Assembly (NCBI RefSeq): GCF_002272785.1
Contig: NZ_MLAS01000006.1
Span: 1-64,000, forward strand
Direction of reading: 5' to 3'
DNA: 64,000 bases
DNA from: Helicobacter sp. 13S00477-4
GTDB lineage: Bacteria; Campylobacterota; Campylobacteria; Campylobacterales; Helicobacteraceae
The position numbers were made by a program, and so were the translations under genes. Positions 25,741 to 34,947 of the stretch are shown in pieces; position 1 is the first letter of the stretch, and the number at the start of each line of letters is the position of its first letter. The notes beneath the pieces are model-generated. The model had not been told where the DNA came from and did not search any database. It worked only from the letters and a program-made list of their open reading frames with translations.

Positions 25741-25761
25741 TTTAATTACAAGGAGTCTAAA

Positions 25762-26586
25762 ATGGAAGAAAAAAAAGAGTTGAATGAATTTTTGTTGGGA
25801 GATGATAATAAATCTTCTTCAAAACCTAAAAAAATATTTTTAATGATTATTGTAGCAATTATAGTCATTTTGATTTTATTGATTGTCTTTTGGAAAATTA
25901 CTCGTGAAGAGCCAAAAGAGGAGTCAATGACAACAGATAGTTCAATACAAAAAATGGATGATTCTGTATTGAGTAGTGATAGTCATTTTGATAATGAAAA
26001 TTTTGAAAATATGCCTATTGATGATATGTCTAAAACAGATGAAGAAAGTAAATTTGATAAAATTGTTCAAGATATCAAAGCAAAACAACTTGCTGGTGCT
26101 GAGAGTTCAAAAGAGCAAAATAAGATGAGTGAAGATCACCTGACTTCTTCTCAGGATAAGGAGAATGTTGTTCCAGAAATAAGTAAAGAAAATAATGTTG
26201 CTCAAGATAAAAACACTCAAGAAAAAAAACCTGTAATGAAAAAAGATAATAGTGTTGTAAAAGCATCAATGCCTACTAAAAAAGAAAACAAGCCTCAAAA
26301 ACAAACTATTGTCAAACCTAAACAAAATGTTGTTCCAAGAGCAAAAAATGGTTCTGTGGCTTCATCGGGTTATTATTTACAAGTTGGAGCATTTAATAAA
26401 ACTCCCAATAAAGAATTTTTAAATAAAATATCTAAATTCAATTATCGCACTCAAACCTCAATGCTTAATGGACAGACAATTACCAAATACCTTGTGGGTC
26501 CTTATTCTTCAAAAATAGAAGCTAGTAAGGATTTATTAGAAGTTACAAATACATTTACAAAACCTATTCAAATTCAAATCAAATAA
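25762..26586 (+). CDS. SPOR-domain cell-division-type membrane protein
   Basis: A single membrane span (about residues 27-47) follows a short basic cytoplasmic N-terminus. A long low-complexity, Lys/Glu/Ser-rich periplasmic linker comes next, and then a C-terminal SPOR domain (about 200-272, starting SGYYLQVGAFN). SPOR domains bind denuded glycan strands at the division septum. It ends the cvpA operon and corresponds to HP0185 in position. Confidence 0.85.
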   Translation: MEEKKELNEFLLGDDNKSSSKPKKIFLMIIVAIIVILILLIVFWKITREEPKEESMTTDSSIQKMDDSVLSSDSHFDNENFENMPIDDMSKTDEESKFDKIVQDIKAKQLAGAESSKEQNKMSEDHLTSSQDKENVVPEISKENNVAQDKNTQEKKPVMKKDNSVVKASMPTKKENKPQKQTIVKPKQNVVPRAKNGSVASSGYYLQVGAFNKTPNKEFLNKISKFNYRTQTSMLNGQTITKYLVGPYSSKIEASKDLLEVTNTFTKPIQIQIK

Positions 26587-26606
26587 ATTCCTAAAGAATA
26601 TTTAGT

Positions 26607-26627
26607 TTATCCCTCTACAAGGGATAA
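26607..26627. terminator. Stem-loop between convergent SPOR gene and hypD
   Basis: TTATCCCT (26607-26614) and AGGGATAA (26620-26627) form a perfect 8-bp stem with a 5-base loop. There is no long T-run on either side, so termination efficiency is uncertain, but the convergent position fits a bidirectional terminator. Confidence 0.55.
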
Positions 26628-26674
26628 CATTGATTAAAATCTGAAATTTTCTTTTTTAAGATACTTTTTAATAT

Positions 26675-27787
26675 TTAGGCAATGCCATATTTGTAATAAG
26701 CTGCACAAGCACCTTCAGAACTCACCATACAGCTTCCAAGTGGAGTATTGGGATTGCAGGATTTGCCAAAGACTTTACAATCATAAGGTTTTGCTATCCC
26801 TTTGAGTATATCTCCACAACGGCAGGCTTTATTGTCTTTGATAGGATTTTTGGTCAAAATATCATCAAAAAGGATTTCAGCATCCAGATAAGCATATTTT
26901 TCTTTTAGTTTGAGTGCAGAATAAGGGATATTGCCAAGACCTCTCCATTCAAAATTTTTTCTTGGTGTCATTGTATCATTGATAAGGCTTTGAGCTTTGA
27001 GGTTTCCTTGCATATTTACAAGACGAGAATATTGGATTTGCAGGCTTGGGGTTTTTGAGATAAATTGGGTAATGATTTGCAAGATACTCTCAAGCATATC
27101 CACAGGCTCAAATCCACTGACAACAATGGGTATTTGGTGTTTTTCTAAAATAGGTTGGTAGATTTTAGCACCTGTTATTACACTGACATGTGAAGGGGCA
27201 ATGAGTGCATTGATTTTACAATCTTTTGAACTCAAAATGACATCAAGAGGAGGTGGAACTAAAATATGATTGATATGAAAAAAAAGGTTTTTTATCTGCA
27301 TCATTTGGGCTTTTTGTAAGAGTGCTGCTGTCATGGGTGCAGTCGTTTCAAAACCAATGGCAAAATAAATGATTTTTTTTTCAGGATTTTGTTGTGCGAT
27401 GTCTATGGCTTGTAGGGGAGAGTAAATAAAGCGGACATCTTTTCCTTCAGAACGAGCATTTGATAAACTGCCCTTAGAACCAGGTATTTTTATCATGTCT
27501 CCGAGCGTAAGGAGGATGTGATTTTTTAAAGAAGCGAGTTCATATGCTTGATCAATTCGATTTTTTGGCATTATGCAGACAGGACAGCCTGGTCCGTGTA
27601 CAAATTCAATATTTTTAGGTAATAAATGGGTGAGTCCATATTTCATCAAGGTGTGGGTATGTCCCCCACAAACTTCCATAATGCAAATTTTCTCAGTGAG
27701 TTTTGATGCGGTTTTGTTGATTTTATGACAAAGAGCTAAGATGATTTCTTTGTCTCGAAATGAATCAATCAATAAAGTATCATTCAT
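26675..27787 (-). CDS. hypD: Hydrogenase maturation protein HypD
   Basis: HypD works with HypC and HypE to build the Fe(CN)2CO unit of NiFe-hydrogenase. The conserved cysteine motifs are visible: CGGHTHTLMKYG, GPGCPVCI and the C-terminal iron-sulfur region running from CRCGDILKG to SCMVSSEGACAAYYKYG. The 370-residue length is normal. It is the last gene of a hypB-hypC-DUF2147-hypD run, and its product is required for uptake hydrogenase. Confidence 0.96.
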   Translation of the reverse strand: MNDTLLIDSFRDKEIILALCHKINKTASKLTEKICIMEVCGGHTHTLMKYGLTHLLPKNIEFVHGPGCPVCIMPKNRIDQAYELASLKNHILLTLGDMIKIPGSKGSLSNARSEGKDVRFIYSPLQAIDIAQQNPEKKIIYFAIGFETTAPMTAALLQKAQMMQIKNLFFHINHILVPPPLDVILSSKDCKINALIAPSHVSVITGAKIYQPILEKHQIPIVVSGFEPVDMLESILQIITQFISKTPSLQIQYSRLVNMQGNLKAQSLINDTMTPRKNFEWRGLGNIPYSALKLKEKYAYLDAEILFDDILTKNPIKDNKACRCGDILKGIAKPYDCKVFGKSCNPNTPLGSCMVSSEGACAAYYKYGIA

Positions 27788-27795
27788 TTATTAGC

Positions 27796-28287
27796 CTAGT
27801 CCTGTTTTGGAATGTTTTTTATAGCCTCTTCTAGACTAATATTTTGAGGAATATATTTTTGAGTTTCTTCTTCAGGTAGTTTTTTCCAAATGAGTGTTTC
27901 TCCCATAAGTCCACTTTTATCAATGGTTGCTCTTAATTTGAGTTGATTTTTTTCTGGAGTGATTTTTAGGTAGTAAGTTTTGCCATTGTCAAAGTTGTAG
28001 ATTTTACCATTTTTGTAAATTTTACCATCTTTAGTGAGATCATATACAAAAATAACTCCTTTATCTAATCTGTCTCTCAAATTTGGATTTGGATTGTGGA
28101 TGTCTTTTTTGGGTGGAGAACCATCGACGTTAGCAAAACCATATGCATAATATTTATCATTATATTTAAAAAATTGGACAATTGATTGTGTGCCACTATC
28201 GCCAATATGTGTTATATAGATACCATTCAAATCATTTGCATAAATGAAACCTATTAAAGCTAGAAAGATTGTGGCTAATTTTTTCAT
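27796..28287 (-). CDS. DUF2147 family exported protein inside the hyp operon
   Basis: A signal peptide (MKKLATIFLALIGFIYA) precedes a lipocalin-like domain of about 140 residues in the style of DUF2147: an N-terminal LNGIYITHIGDSGTQSIVQF and a C-terminal KLRATIDKSGLMGETLIWKKL. The 2-bp gap to hypC and 8-bp gap to hypD show it is co-transcribed with hydrogenase maturation genes, although the protein is periplasmic. DUF2147 function is unknown; the family is widespread in Campylobacterota. Confidence 0.75.
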   Translation of the reverse strand: MKKLATIFLALIGFIYANDLNGIYITHIGDSGTQSIVQFFKYNDKYYAYGFANVDGSPPKKDIHNPNPNLRDRLDKGVIFVYDLTKDGKIYKNGKIYNFDNGKTYYLKITPEKNQLKLRATIDKSGLMGETLIWKKLPEEETQKYIPQNISLEEAIKNIPKQD

Positions 28288-28289
28288 TT

Positions 28290-28556
28290 TTATTCCTTTG
28301 TTTGATGTGGTAAATCTTCATATTCTTCATCCATAGATTCTATCATTTGTCTGTAGAGTTTTATTGATTCTTGTGCGTCTTTTTCATCAATTTTACTCAT
28401 TACATAGCCAATATGTAGCAAAACATATTCACCAATATGGACTTCCTCATCCATTAAATCAAGGCTTGCTTGACGTTGTACACCCATTGTTTCTAGAGTG
28501 ACTGAATTTGTGGTCTTGTCAATTTGAATGATTTTAGAAGGGATGGCTAAGCACAT
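28290..28556 (-). CDS. hypC: Hydrogenase maturation chaperone HypC
   Basis: An 88-residue HypC/HupF chaperone with the invariant N-terminal MCLAIPSKI, in which Cys2 carries the iron precursor for HypD and the hydrogenase large subunit. DEEVHIGEYVLLHIGYVMSK is the typical core. It is 14 bp downstream of hypB. Confidence 0.97.
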   Translation of the reverse strand: MCLAIPSKIIQIDKTTNSVTLETMGVQRQASLDLMDEEVHIGEYVLLHIGYVMSKIDEKDAQESIKLYRQMIESMDEEYEDLPHQTKE

Positions 28557-28570
28557 TGTATTTCCTTATA

Positions 28571-29296
28571 TCAAAAAGAGTGTTGTGAACAATACCCTTG
28601 TTTTTTCTTTTCTATAATAAAATCTTTTAGAATTTCTAGGCTTTTTTTATCTTTTGAACTTGTAAGGATTATAGGGATATTAGGTTTGAGCTTTTGCATA
28701 TCTTCTTGGACTTGAGAGACGCGAAAGCCAAAATAGTCTATCATATCTGCTTTGCTAATAAGTATAACATCAGCACATAGAAACATTGTGGGGTATTTTA
28801 GGACTTTATCATCGCCCTCAGGGACTGAAAGCAAGACGATATTGAGTGCTGCACCTAAATCATAACTTGCAGGACACACAAGGTTACCCACATTTTCTAT
28901 GATTAAAAATTCTGCATTTTTTAGTGCTCCTTGAGTTTTTAGCGTTTGAAAGGCTCTTTGGACCATAGCTGCTTCAAGATGACATGCTTCACCAGTAGCG
29001 ATTTGTTCTGCATATATTCCTTTTTTTATCAGTCTATCGGCATCTCTATTGGTTTGTAAATCTCCTTCTACAACGCAGAATTTAAAATCTTTAAAATCAG
29101 CAAGATTTTCCAATAATGTAGTTTTCCCGCTTCCTGGAGAACTCATCAAATTGATAGTATAAAGCCCTTCATTTTTGTAATATTCTCTAAGTTCATTGGC
29201 TTTGAGATCATTTTTGCTGAGTATTTTTTCTACAATATGAATGTTTTTTTTTGTCAGGTTTGGGTTGTTATTCAAGGAATGTTCTCTAGTATTCAT
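28571..29296 (-). CDS. hypB: Hydrogenase/urease nickel incorporation GTPase HypB
   Basis: HypB is the GTPase that inserts nickel into NiFe-hydrogenase and, in Helicobacter, also supports urease activation. The P-loop is SSPGSGKTTLLENL, and EGDLQTNRDADRL and the nickel-binding GEACHLEA cysteine/histidine pair are present. There is no histidine-rich N-terminal nickel store, as in H. pylori. An A9 tract (29244-29252) within codons 13-16 could be slippage-prone. Confidence 0.96.
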   Translation of the reverse strand: MNTREHSLNNNPNLTKKNIHIVEKILSKNDLKANELREYYKNEGLYTINLMSSPGSGKTTLLENLADFKDFKFCVVEGDLQTNRDADRLIKKGIYAEQIATGEACHLEAAMVQRAFQTLKTQGALKNAEFLIIENVGNLVCPASYDLGAALNIVLLSVPEGDDKVLKYPTMFLCADVILISKADMIDYFGFRVSQVQEDMQKLKPNIPIILTSSKDKKSLEILKDFIIEKKKQGYCSQHSF

Positions 29297-29373
29297 TTAT
29301 GTTTCCTCAAGTTTGTTATGTTTTTTTATTTTGAATAGTATATTATACTTTTTGGATTTAAATATTTAGTTTT

Positions 29374-30132
29374 TTATTTTAGCCAAGCGATGAGTGCAAA
29401 TCTACCAGTAATATTATCCCTACGATAAGAGAACAATTCTTTTTGACAACAGCTACAGTTAGGGAGGATTTGAGTTTGATTGGGATGTATATTATTTTTT
29501 AGTAATTCATCTTGCAACATTGCTATCATATCAAGCTTGTGACTTGAATTATTTTTAAGGATATATTTTTGAGGAAATGATTCTGATAGATCTTTGCTGA
29601 TTTCATAACAGCACTTCCTGATAGAGGCTCCGATAAATACAAGGAAATTTTCGATTTTAGTTTGAGGTTTTTTGAGGATATTTTGGATTGTTTTGGTCAA
29701 GATAGATTTTTGGATTCCAACTCTTCCTGCGTGTATGAGCGCAAAAATTTGAGCCTTGCTTTCATAAATAAGGATTGGATTACAATCAGCTACTAGGATC
29801 ATAGCAGCAAATTTTTTATCTTCACAAATGAGTGCATCACCTTGTGAAATAAATCCATTAATATAAGGCTTATTTTGAATGTCCAAAATATCATCACTAT
29901 GGGTTTGATCTAACCAAAGTAATTTTTTTGTAGGGAAAAATATTTGATTGATGAGTTTTCTATTTTGTGAAACCGCATTGGGATCATCGCCTGTATGATA
30001 GGCTAAATTTAAGCTATCATAAGGAGATTGACTCAAGCCCCCATATCTTGAAGTAAGGATAAAACAAATATTTTTTTCTGCGAACAATGAGCTTTCTTTA
30101 TCAGAGTAGAAAATTGATTTATTTTTCTCCAT
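29374..30132 (-). CDS. pgeF: Peptidoglycan editing factor PgeF (multicopper-oxidase/laccase-fold, YfiH)
   Basis: The 252-residue YfiH/LACC1 family protein has the metal-site motifs VADCNPILIY, IHAGR and the C-terminal CSCCQKELFSYRRD with TGRFA. Family members act as purine nucleoside phosphorylases and, as PgeF, prevent misincorporation of serine into peptidoglycan. The usual HAGW reads HAGR here. It is separated by 77 bp from hypB and divergent from the next gene. Confidence 0.88.
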   Translation of the reverse strand: MEKNKSIFYSDKESSLFAEKNICFILTSRYGGLSQSPYDSLNLAYHTGDDPNAVSQNRKLINQIFFPTKKLLWLDQTHSDDILDIQNKPYINGFISQGDALICEDKKFAAMILVADCNPILIYESKAQIFALIHAGRVGIQKSILTKTIQNILKKPQTKIENFLVFIGASIRKCCYEISKDLSESFPQKYILKNNSSHKLDMIAMLQDELLKNNIHPNQTQILPNCSCCQKELFSYRRDNITGRFALIAWLK

Positions 30133-30201
30133 AAGAGATTCCTTTTTTGCATAGAATTTTTATTATATCTGATTCTAAGTGAGGTTTACTGCTCATTTTG
30201 C

Positions 30202-30207
30202 TATAAT
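30202..30207 (+). promoter_or_regulatory. -10 box of the 30243-gyrA gene run
   Basis: A TATAAT lies 36 bases before the ATG at 30243, which also has an AAGGA ribosome-binding site. Confidence 0.45.
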
Positions 30208-30242
30208 CCCAAAAACCTTCAAAAATAAGGACGAATTTTATA

Positions 30243-31340
30243 ATGTTTAATAAAAAGCTGATATTGGTTTTGTTATCTTTAGGGGCATTGGTGATTGTAA
30301 TCCTTTTGATCATGGGGTATAAACTGAGTTCTAAGATACGATGGGAATTAGAACATACTTTGAATGCTTATCTTGAAAAAATAGTTCAAGACTATGCTTC
30401 AAGCGATAAACCTTTATCTGTAGAATATAATCCTTTTGTGTGCAGTGGGGTGAGCGATTATAAATGTGTGAGTAAAAATATTGCTTTGATAGATACAGAT
30501 TCACACCAAGAGATTTTAAAAGTTACTGATTTGACTTTGAAGGTTGATAATATCACTACAAGCTCAGTTCGAGTTTTGATAAAATCTCCAAAACTTACTT
30601 TTGATGGGCTTGATAAGAAGATTAAAGAAAATCAAAATGATGAGGTATTTCAGATTTATAAAGTATTCAGGCCTGATTCATTTGTATGCAGTGAGGAAGA
30701 TAAGATTTTAGATAAAAAAGATGGAAAAATCAGCTCTCATAATCAGTGTAAAATCACAGCCAATAAGGCAAATTATAGCTATAGTATAGTTGCGAATGTT
30801 AAAAGTCCTAAGTTATCTGAAAAAACTATTTTAAATGCTATGATTTCTTATTATGCTAATTTTATTTCACCTCAAAAATTTTCTGAAGAGATTGATGATT
30901 TTGATTTTGCTTTGGAGAATATATCATTTTCTTTTGAATCCAAAGAATTGAAAAGTGTCCTATATCCTATTTTTGAATCAGATTATAATGCCAATAAATC
31001 CGGTAAAAAGAATCCTTTTAACGATATTTTATATGAAAAAGGACTCCAAAATCTTAAGGAGCTTGTTGGGTTTGGTTTGGGTGTTACAGGTATGTTAGAA
31101 GGTCCTTATGAAAATGCTTTGATTAATCTTGTAGAAGGACTACACTCAATGGCTATAGATAAAGCAATAGGTGTTAAAGTAGTTTTAATGCCTAAAAAAA
31201 TCCCAACTCCTTATTTTAAAATCCATCCATCCATTCTTCTGAATATTGATAAGAGTAGTGCACAACAAAGAATTCTTGCTAAATTATTTAATACTTATGA
31301 TTTGAAAGTTGAGACTATTTTGAATCAAAATGAGGAATAA
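30243..31340 (+). CDS. Conserved Helicobacter membrane-anchored protein of unknown function
   Basis: One N-terminal membrane span (about residues 6-27) anchors a roughly 335-residue domain, probably periplasmic, with four to five cysteines in the first half (VCSGVSDYKC, FVCSEED) that could form disulfides. I do not recognise a catalytic motif. The stop codon overlaps the dgkA start (TAATGA), so the two are co-expressed. Its place upstream of dgkA-gyrA is shared with H. pylori. Confidence 0.7.
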   Translation: MFNKKLILVLLSLGALVIVILLIMGYKLSSKIRWELEHTLNAYLEKIVQDYASSDKPLSVEYNPFVCSGVSDYKCVSKNIALIDTDSHQEILKVTDLTLKVDNITTSSVRVLIKSPKLTFDGLDKKIKENQNDEVFQIYKVFRPDSFVCSEEDKILDKKDGKISSHNQCKITANKANYSYSIVANVKSPKLSEKTILNAMISYYANFISPQKFSEEIDDFDFALENISFSFESKELKSVLYPIFESDYNANKSGKKNPFNDILYEKGLQNLKELVGFGLGVTGMLEGPYENALINLVEGLHSMAIDKAIGVKVVLMPKKIPTPYFKIHPSILLNIDKSSAQQRILAKLFNTYDLKVETILNQNEE

Positions 31341-31726
31341 TGAAAGAAGATAGGAATCAAAAAAAAGGTAAAAAGGGTTTTTTAAGGATTATCAATGCCT
31401 TTTTATATTCAAAAGAAGGTTTAATGGCTGCATGGATAGATGAGTCTGCATTCAGACAAGTTTTAACTTTAGGTCTGATTTGCATTATTGTGGCTTTTTT
31501 TATTGGAAGTTCTTGGACTGATAGGGTATTGCTTATTTTACCTTGTATGATCTCAATTTTGATTGAGCTTATAAATAGTGCTATTGAGAATGCAATTGAT
31601 TTTACTGGTTTAGAGTTCCATCCATTTGCTAAAAAAGCAAAAGATATGGGGAGTGCAGCTCAATTTGTTGCTTTGATTTTTTGGATTGGGGTATGGGGGA
31701 GTTTTTTGTGGTCTGAATATTTGTAA
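31340..31726 (+). CDS. dgkA: Diacylglycerol kinase
   Basis: This 128-residue integral-membrane kinase recycles diacylglycerol to phosphatidic acid. Three membrane spans surround the active-site stretch IELINSAIENAIDFTG, in which the family glutamates coordinate Mg-ATP, followed by HPFAKKAKDMGSAAQFVAL. The ATG overlaps the previous stop by one base. Confidence 0.93.
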   Translation: MKEDRNQKKGKKGFLRIINAFLYSKEGLMAAWIDESAFRQVLTLGLICIIVAFFIGSSWTDRVLLILPCMISILIELINSAIENAIDFTGLEFHPFAKKAKDMGSAAQFVALIFWIGVWGSFLWSEYL

Positions 31727-31801
31727 TGGATTTGGTTTAAGGATTTTAAGCAAAAATAAGTTAAAATAGTAACAAAAGCTAAAAATATTTATGGAGTGAT
31801 G

Positions 31802-34285
31802 ATGGATAATTTATTGGATAATGCGAGTATTGTAGATGTAAAAATTGATGATTCAATTAAGGAAAGTTATCTTGATTATTCAATGAGTGTTATTATCGGA
31901 CGTGCACTTCCAGATGCTAAAGATGGTTTGAAGCCTGTACATAGAAGAATTTTATATGCAATGAGTGAGTTGGGACTCAGTTCAAGAGTAGCTTACAAGA
32001 AGAGTGCTAGGATTGTTGGAGATGTCATAGGTAAATATCATCCGCATGGTGATACTGCTGTGTATGATGCATTGGTTCGAATGGCTCAGGATTTTTCTAT
32101 GCGTCTTGAACTTGTCGATGGACAGGGGAATTTTGGTTCTATTGATGGCGATAATGCAGCTGCAATGCGGTATACTGAAGCTAGGATGACCCAAGCAAGT
32201 GAAGAGATTTTAAGAGATATAGATAAAGATACTGTTGATTTTGTGCCTAATTATGATGACACATTGCGTGAACCTGATGTATTGCCAAGCCGTGTCCCTA
32301 ATCTTTTAGTGAATGGATCAAGTGGGATTGCTGTAGGTATGGCGACTTCTATCCCTCCACATCGTATTGATGAGATTATTGATGCTTTGGTTTATGTGAT
32401 TGATAATCCTGAAGCTTCTTTAGAAGAGTTAATGACTTTTGTTCAAGGTCCAGATTTCCCTACAGGTGGGATTATTTATGGTAAACAAGGGATTTTAGAT
32501 GCTTATCGCACGGGTAGAGGCAGGATTAAAGTACGTGCAAAAGTCCATATAGAAAAAACTAAAACAAAAGATGTGATTGTAATTGATGAAGTTCCCTATC
32601 AGACTAATAAAGCAAGGCTTGTAGAGCAAATCAGCGAGCTTGCAAAAGATAAAATCATTGAAGGTATTTCTGAAGTAAGGGATGAATCTGATCGTGAGGG
32701 TATACGTGTTGTTATTGAGCTTAAAAAAGAAGCGATGAGTGAGATTGTTTTAAATCATTTATATAAATCAACGACAATGGAATCTACATTTGGCATCATA
32801 CTTTTAGCTATTCATAACAAAGAACCAAAAATATTTACTCTTTTTGAATTGCTCAATTTATTTATTTCTCATCGTAAAACTATTGTGATTCGCAGGACAA
32901 TATTTGAATTAGAGAAAGCTAAAGCGAGGGCACATATTTTAGAGGGTTTAAAGATTGCTTTAGATCATATTGAAGAGGTCATCAAGCTTATCCGTGCCAG
33001 CAAGGATGCAGAAGAAGCGAAAATAGGTTTGATAGAGAAATTTGGTTTGAGCGAATTGCAGAGTAAGGCTATTTTGGAAATGAGGCTCCAAAGACTCACA
33101 GGTTTAGAAAGAGATAAAATTGAGCAAGAATACAATGAATTGTTAGCATTGATTGAACGTCTAAATGCAATTTTAAAAAGTGAGGAAGAACTCAAACAGA
33201 TTATCAAAACAGAGCTTTTGGAGATTAAAGACAAATTCAGCACTGATAGAAAAACTCAAATTGAAGAAGATTATGATGCTATTGATATAGAGGATTTGAT
33301 ACCTAATGAATCTGTTGTCGTAACAATGAGCCATCGTGGGTATGTCAAACGTGTCCAGCTTAAGACTTACGAAAAGCAAAATAGAGGAGGTAAGGGCAAG
33401 ATATCAGGGAATACTCATGATGATGATTTTATTGAATCTTTTTTTGTGGCCAATACCCATGATACTATTATGTTCATTACAGATAAAGGTCAATTATATT
33501 GGTTAAAGGTTTATAAAATTCCTGAAGCTGGAAGGACAGCTATTGGAAAGGCAGTTGTTAATCTTATTAATTTGCAACAAGATGAAAAGATTAAAGCAAC
33601 TATAACAACGACAGATTTTAATGAAGATAAGTCATTAGTCTTTTTTACAAAAAATGGCATCGTGAAAAGAACAAATTTAAGCGAATATAGCAATATTAGA
33701 AGTGTAGGTGTTCGTGCGATAAATCTTGATGATGGTGATGAATTAGTTACTGCAAAAATCATCAATAAAGATGTAAAAGAACTCTTTATTGCAACCTATC
33801 AAGGTATGTGTATTCGATTTGGTATTGATGATATTCGTGAAATTGGACGGGTGAGTCGAGGCGTGATGGGAATTCGTTTCAAAGCAAATGAAGATTTTGT
33901 GATTGGAGCTACTACAATTACAAGTGACACTGATAAGCTTTTGACTGTGAGTGAAAAAGGGATTGGTAAACAGACTTTGGCAGGTGCTTATCGTTTGCAA
34001 AGTCGTGGTGGTAAAGGTGTAATTGTAATGAAACTCACACCTAAGACTGGCAAATTGGTGAGTGTTGTGAATGTAGATGATGATAATATGGATTTAATGG
34101 TATTGACTACAAGTGGCAAGATGATTCGTATAGCTATAGAAGCTATCAAAGAAGCTGGCAGGAATACAATTGGTGTGAAGATCATTGATGTGGCAGGAGA
34201 AAAGGTGGCTTATGTAAGTCGATGTCCAAAAGAAAACGCTGAAGAAGAAGGTGTTGAAGGTGAAGATGGTTTAGATTTGGAGTGA
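31802..34285 (+). CDS. gyrA: DNA gyrase subunit A
   Basis: This subunit of type II topoisomerase breaks and rejoins DNA. The winged-helix breakage domain has the catalytic tyrosine in [10 protein letters not shown]; the C-terminal beta-pinwheel has the GyrA-box [10 protein letters not shown]. At the quinolone-resistance positions equal to H. pylori 87 and 91 the sequence is [13 protein letters not shown]: Thr and Asp, the normal susceptible state in many Campylobacterota. GTG, ATG and ATG codons occur in a row (31796, 31799, 31802); the last has the best spacing to GGAG. The next gene overlaps its stop by four bases. Confidence 0.97.
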   Translation: MDNLLDNASIVDVKIDDSIKESYLDYSMSVIIGRALPDAKDGLKPVHRRILYAMSELGLSSRVAYKKSARIVGDVIGKYHPHGDTAVYDALVRMAQDFSMRLELVDGQGNFGSIDGDNAAAMRYTEARMTQASEEILRDIDKDTVDFVPNYDDTLREPDVLPSRVPNLLVNGSSGIAVGMATSIPPHRIDEIIDALVYVIDNPEASLEELMTFVQGPDFPTGGIIYGKQGILDAYRTGRGRIKVRAKVHIEKTKTKDVIVIDEVPYQTNKARLVEQISELAKDKIIEGISEVRDESDREGIRVVIELKKEAMSEIVLNHLYKSTTMESTFGIILLAIHNKEPKIFTLFELLNLFISHRKTIVIRRTIFELEKAKARAHILEGLKIALDHIEEVIKLIRASKDAEEAKIGLIEKFGLSELQSKAILEMRLQRLTGLERDKIEQEYNELLALIERLNAILKSEEELKQIIKTELLEIKDKFSTDRKTQIEEDYDAIDIEDLIPNESVVVTMSHRGYVKRVQLKTYEKQNRGGKGKISGNTHDDDFIESFFVANTHDTIMFITDKGQLYWLKVYKIPEAGRTAIGKAVVNLINLQQDEKIKATITTTDFNEDKSLVFFTKNGIVKRTNLSEYSNIRSVGVRAINLDDGDELVTAKIINKDVKELFIATYQGMCIRFGIDDIREIGRVSRGVMGIRFKANEDFVIGATTITSDTDKLLTVSEKGIGKQTLAGAYRLQSRGGKGVIVMKLTPKTGKLVSVVNVDDDNMDLMVLTTSGKMIRIAIEAIKEAGRNTIGVKIIDVAGEKVAYVSRCPKENAEEEGVEGEDGLDLE

Positions 34286-34947
34286 TGATTAGAATATTAT
34301 TTGTATTGATGATGGGTATTTGGCTATTAGAGTCTTATGGTTTGCAAACTTGGAAAAAAAATCCTCCAGTATTTCAATCTGAGCCTTTGATAAATCCTCC
34401 TTCAAATCTAGTGTCTCCAGATATGCAAGAACCATTTTATCCACCTTTTTTATCACCCAAACATAATCAAAATACTTTAGAGCCACTAGAAGGCATTTTA
34501 CCTCAAGTCCCACCAGCTAATATCCCTTCAATAGATAGCATTGTCCCAAAAGAAAACAAGATTAAAAGACAAGAGTTTTTGATTTCTTATAAGCTTTATG
34601 TTAAAGATGGTATTGTTCAAGGAGAAAAATATAACATTTCTAGACCTATCAAAAGTCGGATACATAGTGGAGATTATATTTTTGATTATAGTTGCATGAT
34701 TGATACTTATATTGGTGATTTAGTAGGCGATGATAGTTCTAATTATGCAGTTGAGATTATTTTGAGGCAAAAAAAGGATGCCGTGTTGGATTGTTTGTAT
34801 AAAAGTGGTGTGCAAATTCGTGATGATACAATCAGTAACAATTTATCTTTGAGTGCCAAAACATTGCTAACACTTCGAGCAAAGAAAGTTCAAGCATATT
34901 TGGATAATGGATTTTTGATACTAGAAGTTTGGAAGGAGAAAAAATGA
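34282..34947 (+). CDS. Conserved exported protein between gyrA and flgR (HP0702-like)
   Basis: A hydrophobic N-terminus ([18 protein letters not shown]) looks like a signal peptide or anchor. A proline-rich linker (to about residue 95) and a C-terminal domain of about 120 residues follow, with two cysteines (YSCMI, LDCLY). Start and stop overlap gyrA and flgR by four bases (ATGA), so expression is coupled to both. The position matches HP0702. Function is unknown. Confidence 0.72.
   Translation: MMIRILFVLMMGIWLLESYGLQTWKKNPPVFQSEPLINPPSNLVSPDMQEPFYPPFLSPKHNQNTLEPLEGILPQVPPANIPSIDSIVPKENKIKRQEFLISYKLYVKDGIVQGEKYNISRPIKSRIHSGDYIFDYSCMIDTYIGDLVGDDSSNYAVEIILRQKKDAVLDCLYKSGVQIRDDTISNNLSLSAKTLLTLRAKKVQAYLDNGFLILEVWKEKK

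Noticed and set aside
29244-29252. A9 tract in hypB as a phase-variation site
   Set aside because: Poly-A runs of 8-9 are common in this AT-rich genome (another lies in hemB near 50870); the gene is in frame and a core function, so no evidence for switching.
31979-32110. Possible quinolone-resistance change in gyrA
   Set aside because: Thr and Asp occupy the two key positions; Thr is a natural wild-type residue in Campylobacterota, so no resistance is claimed.
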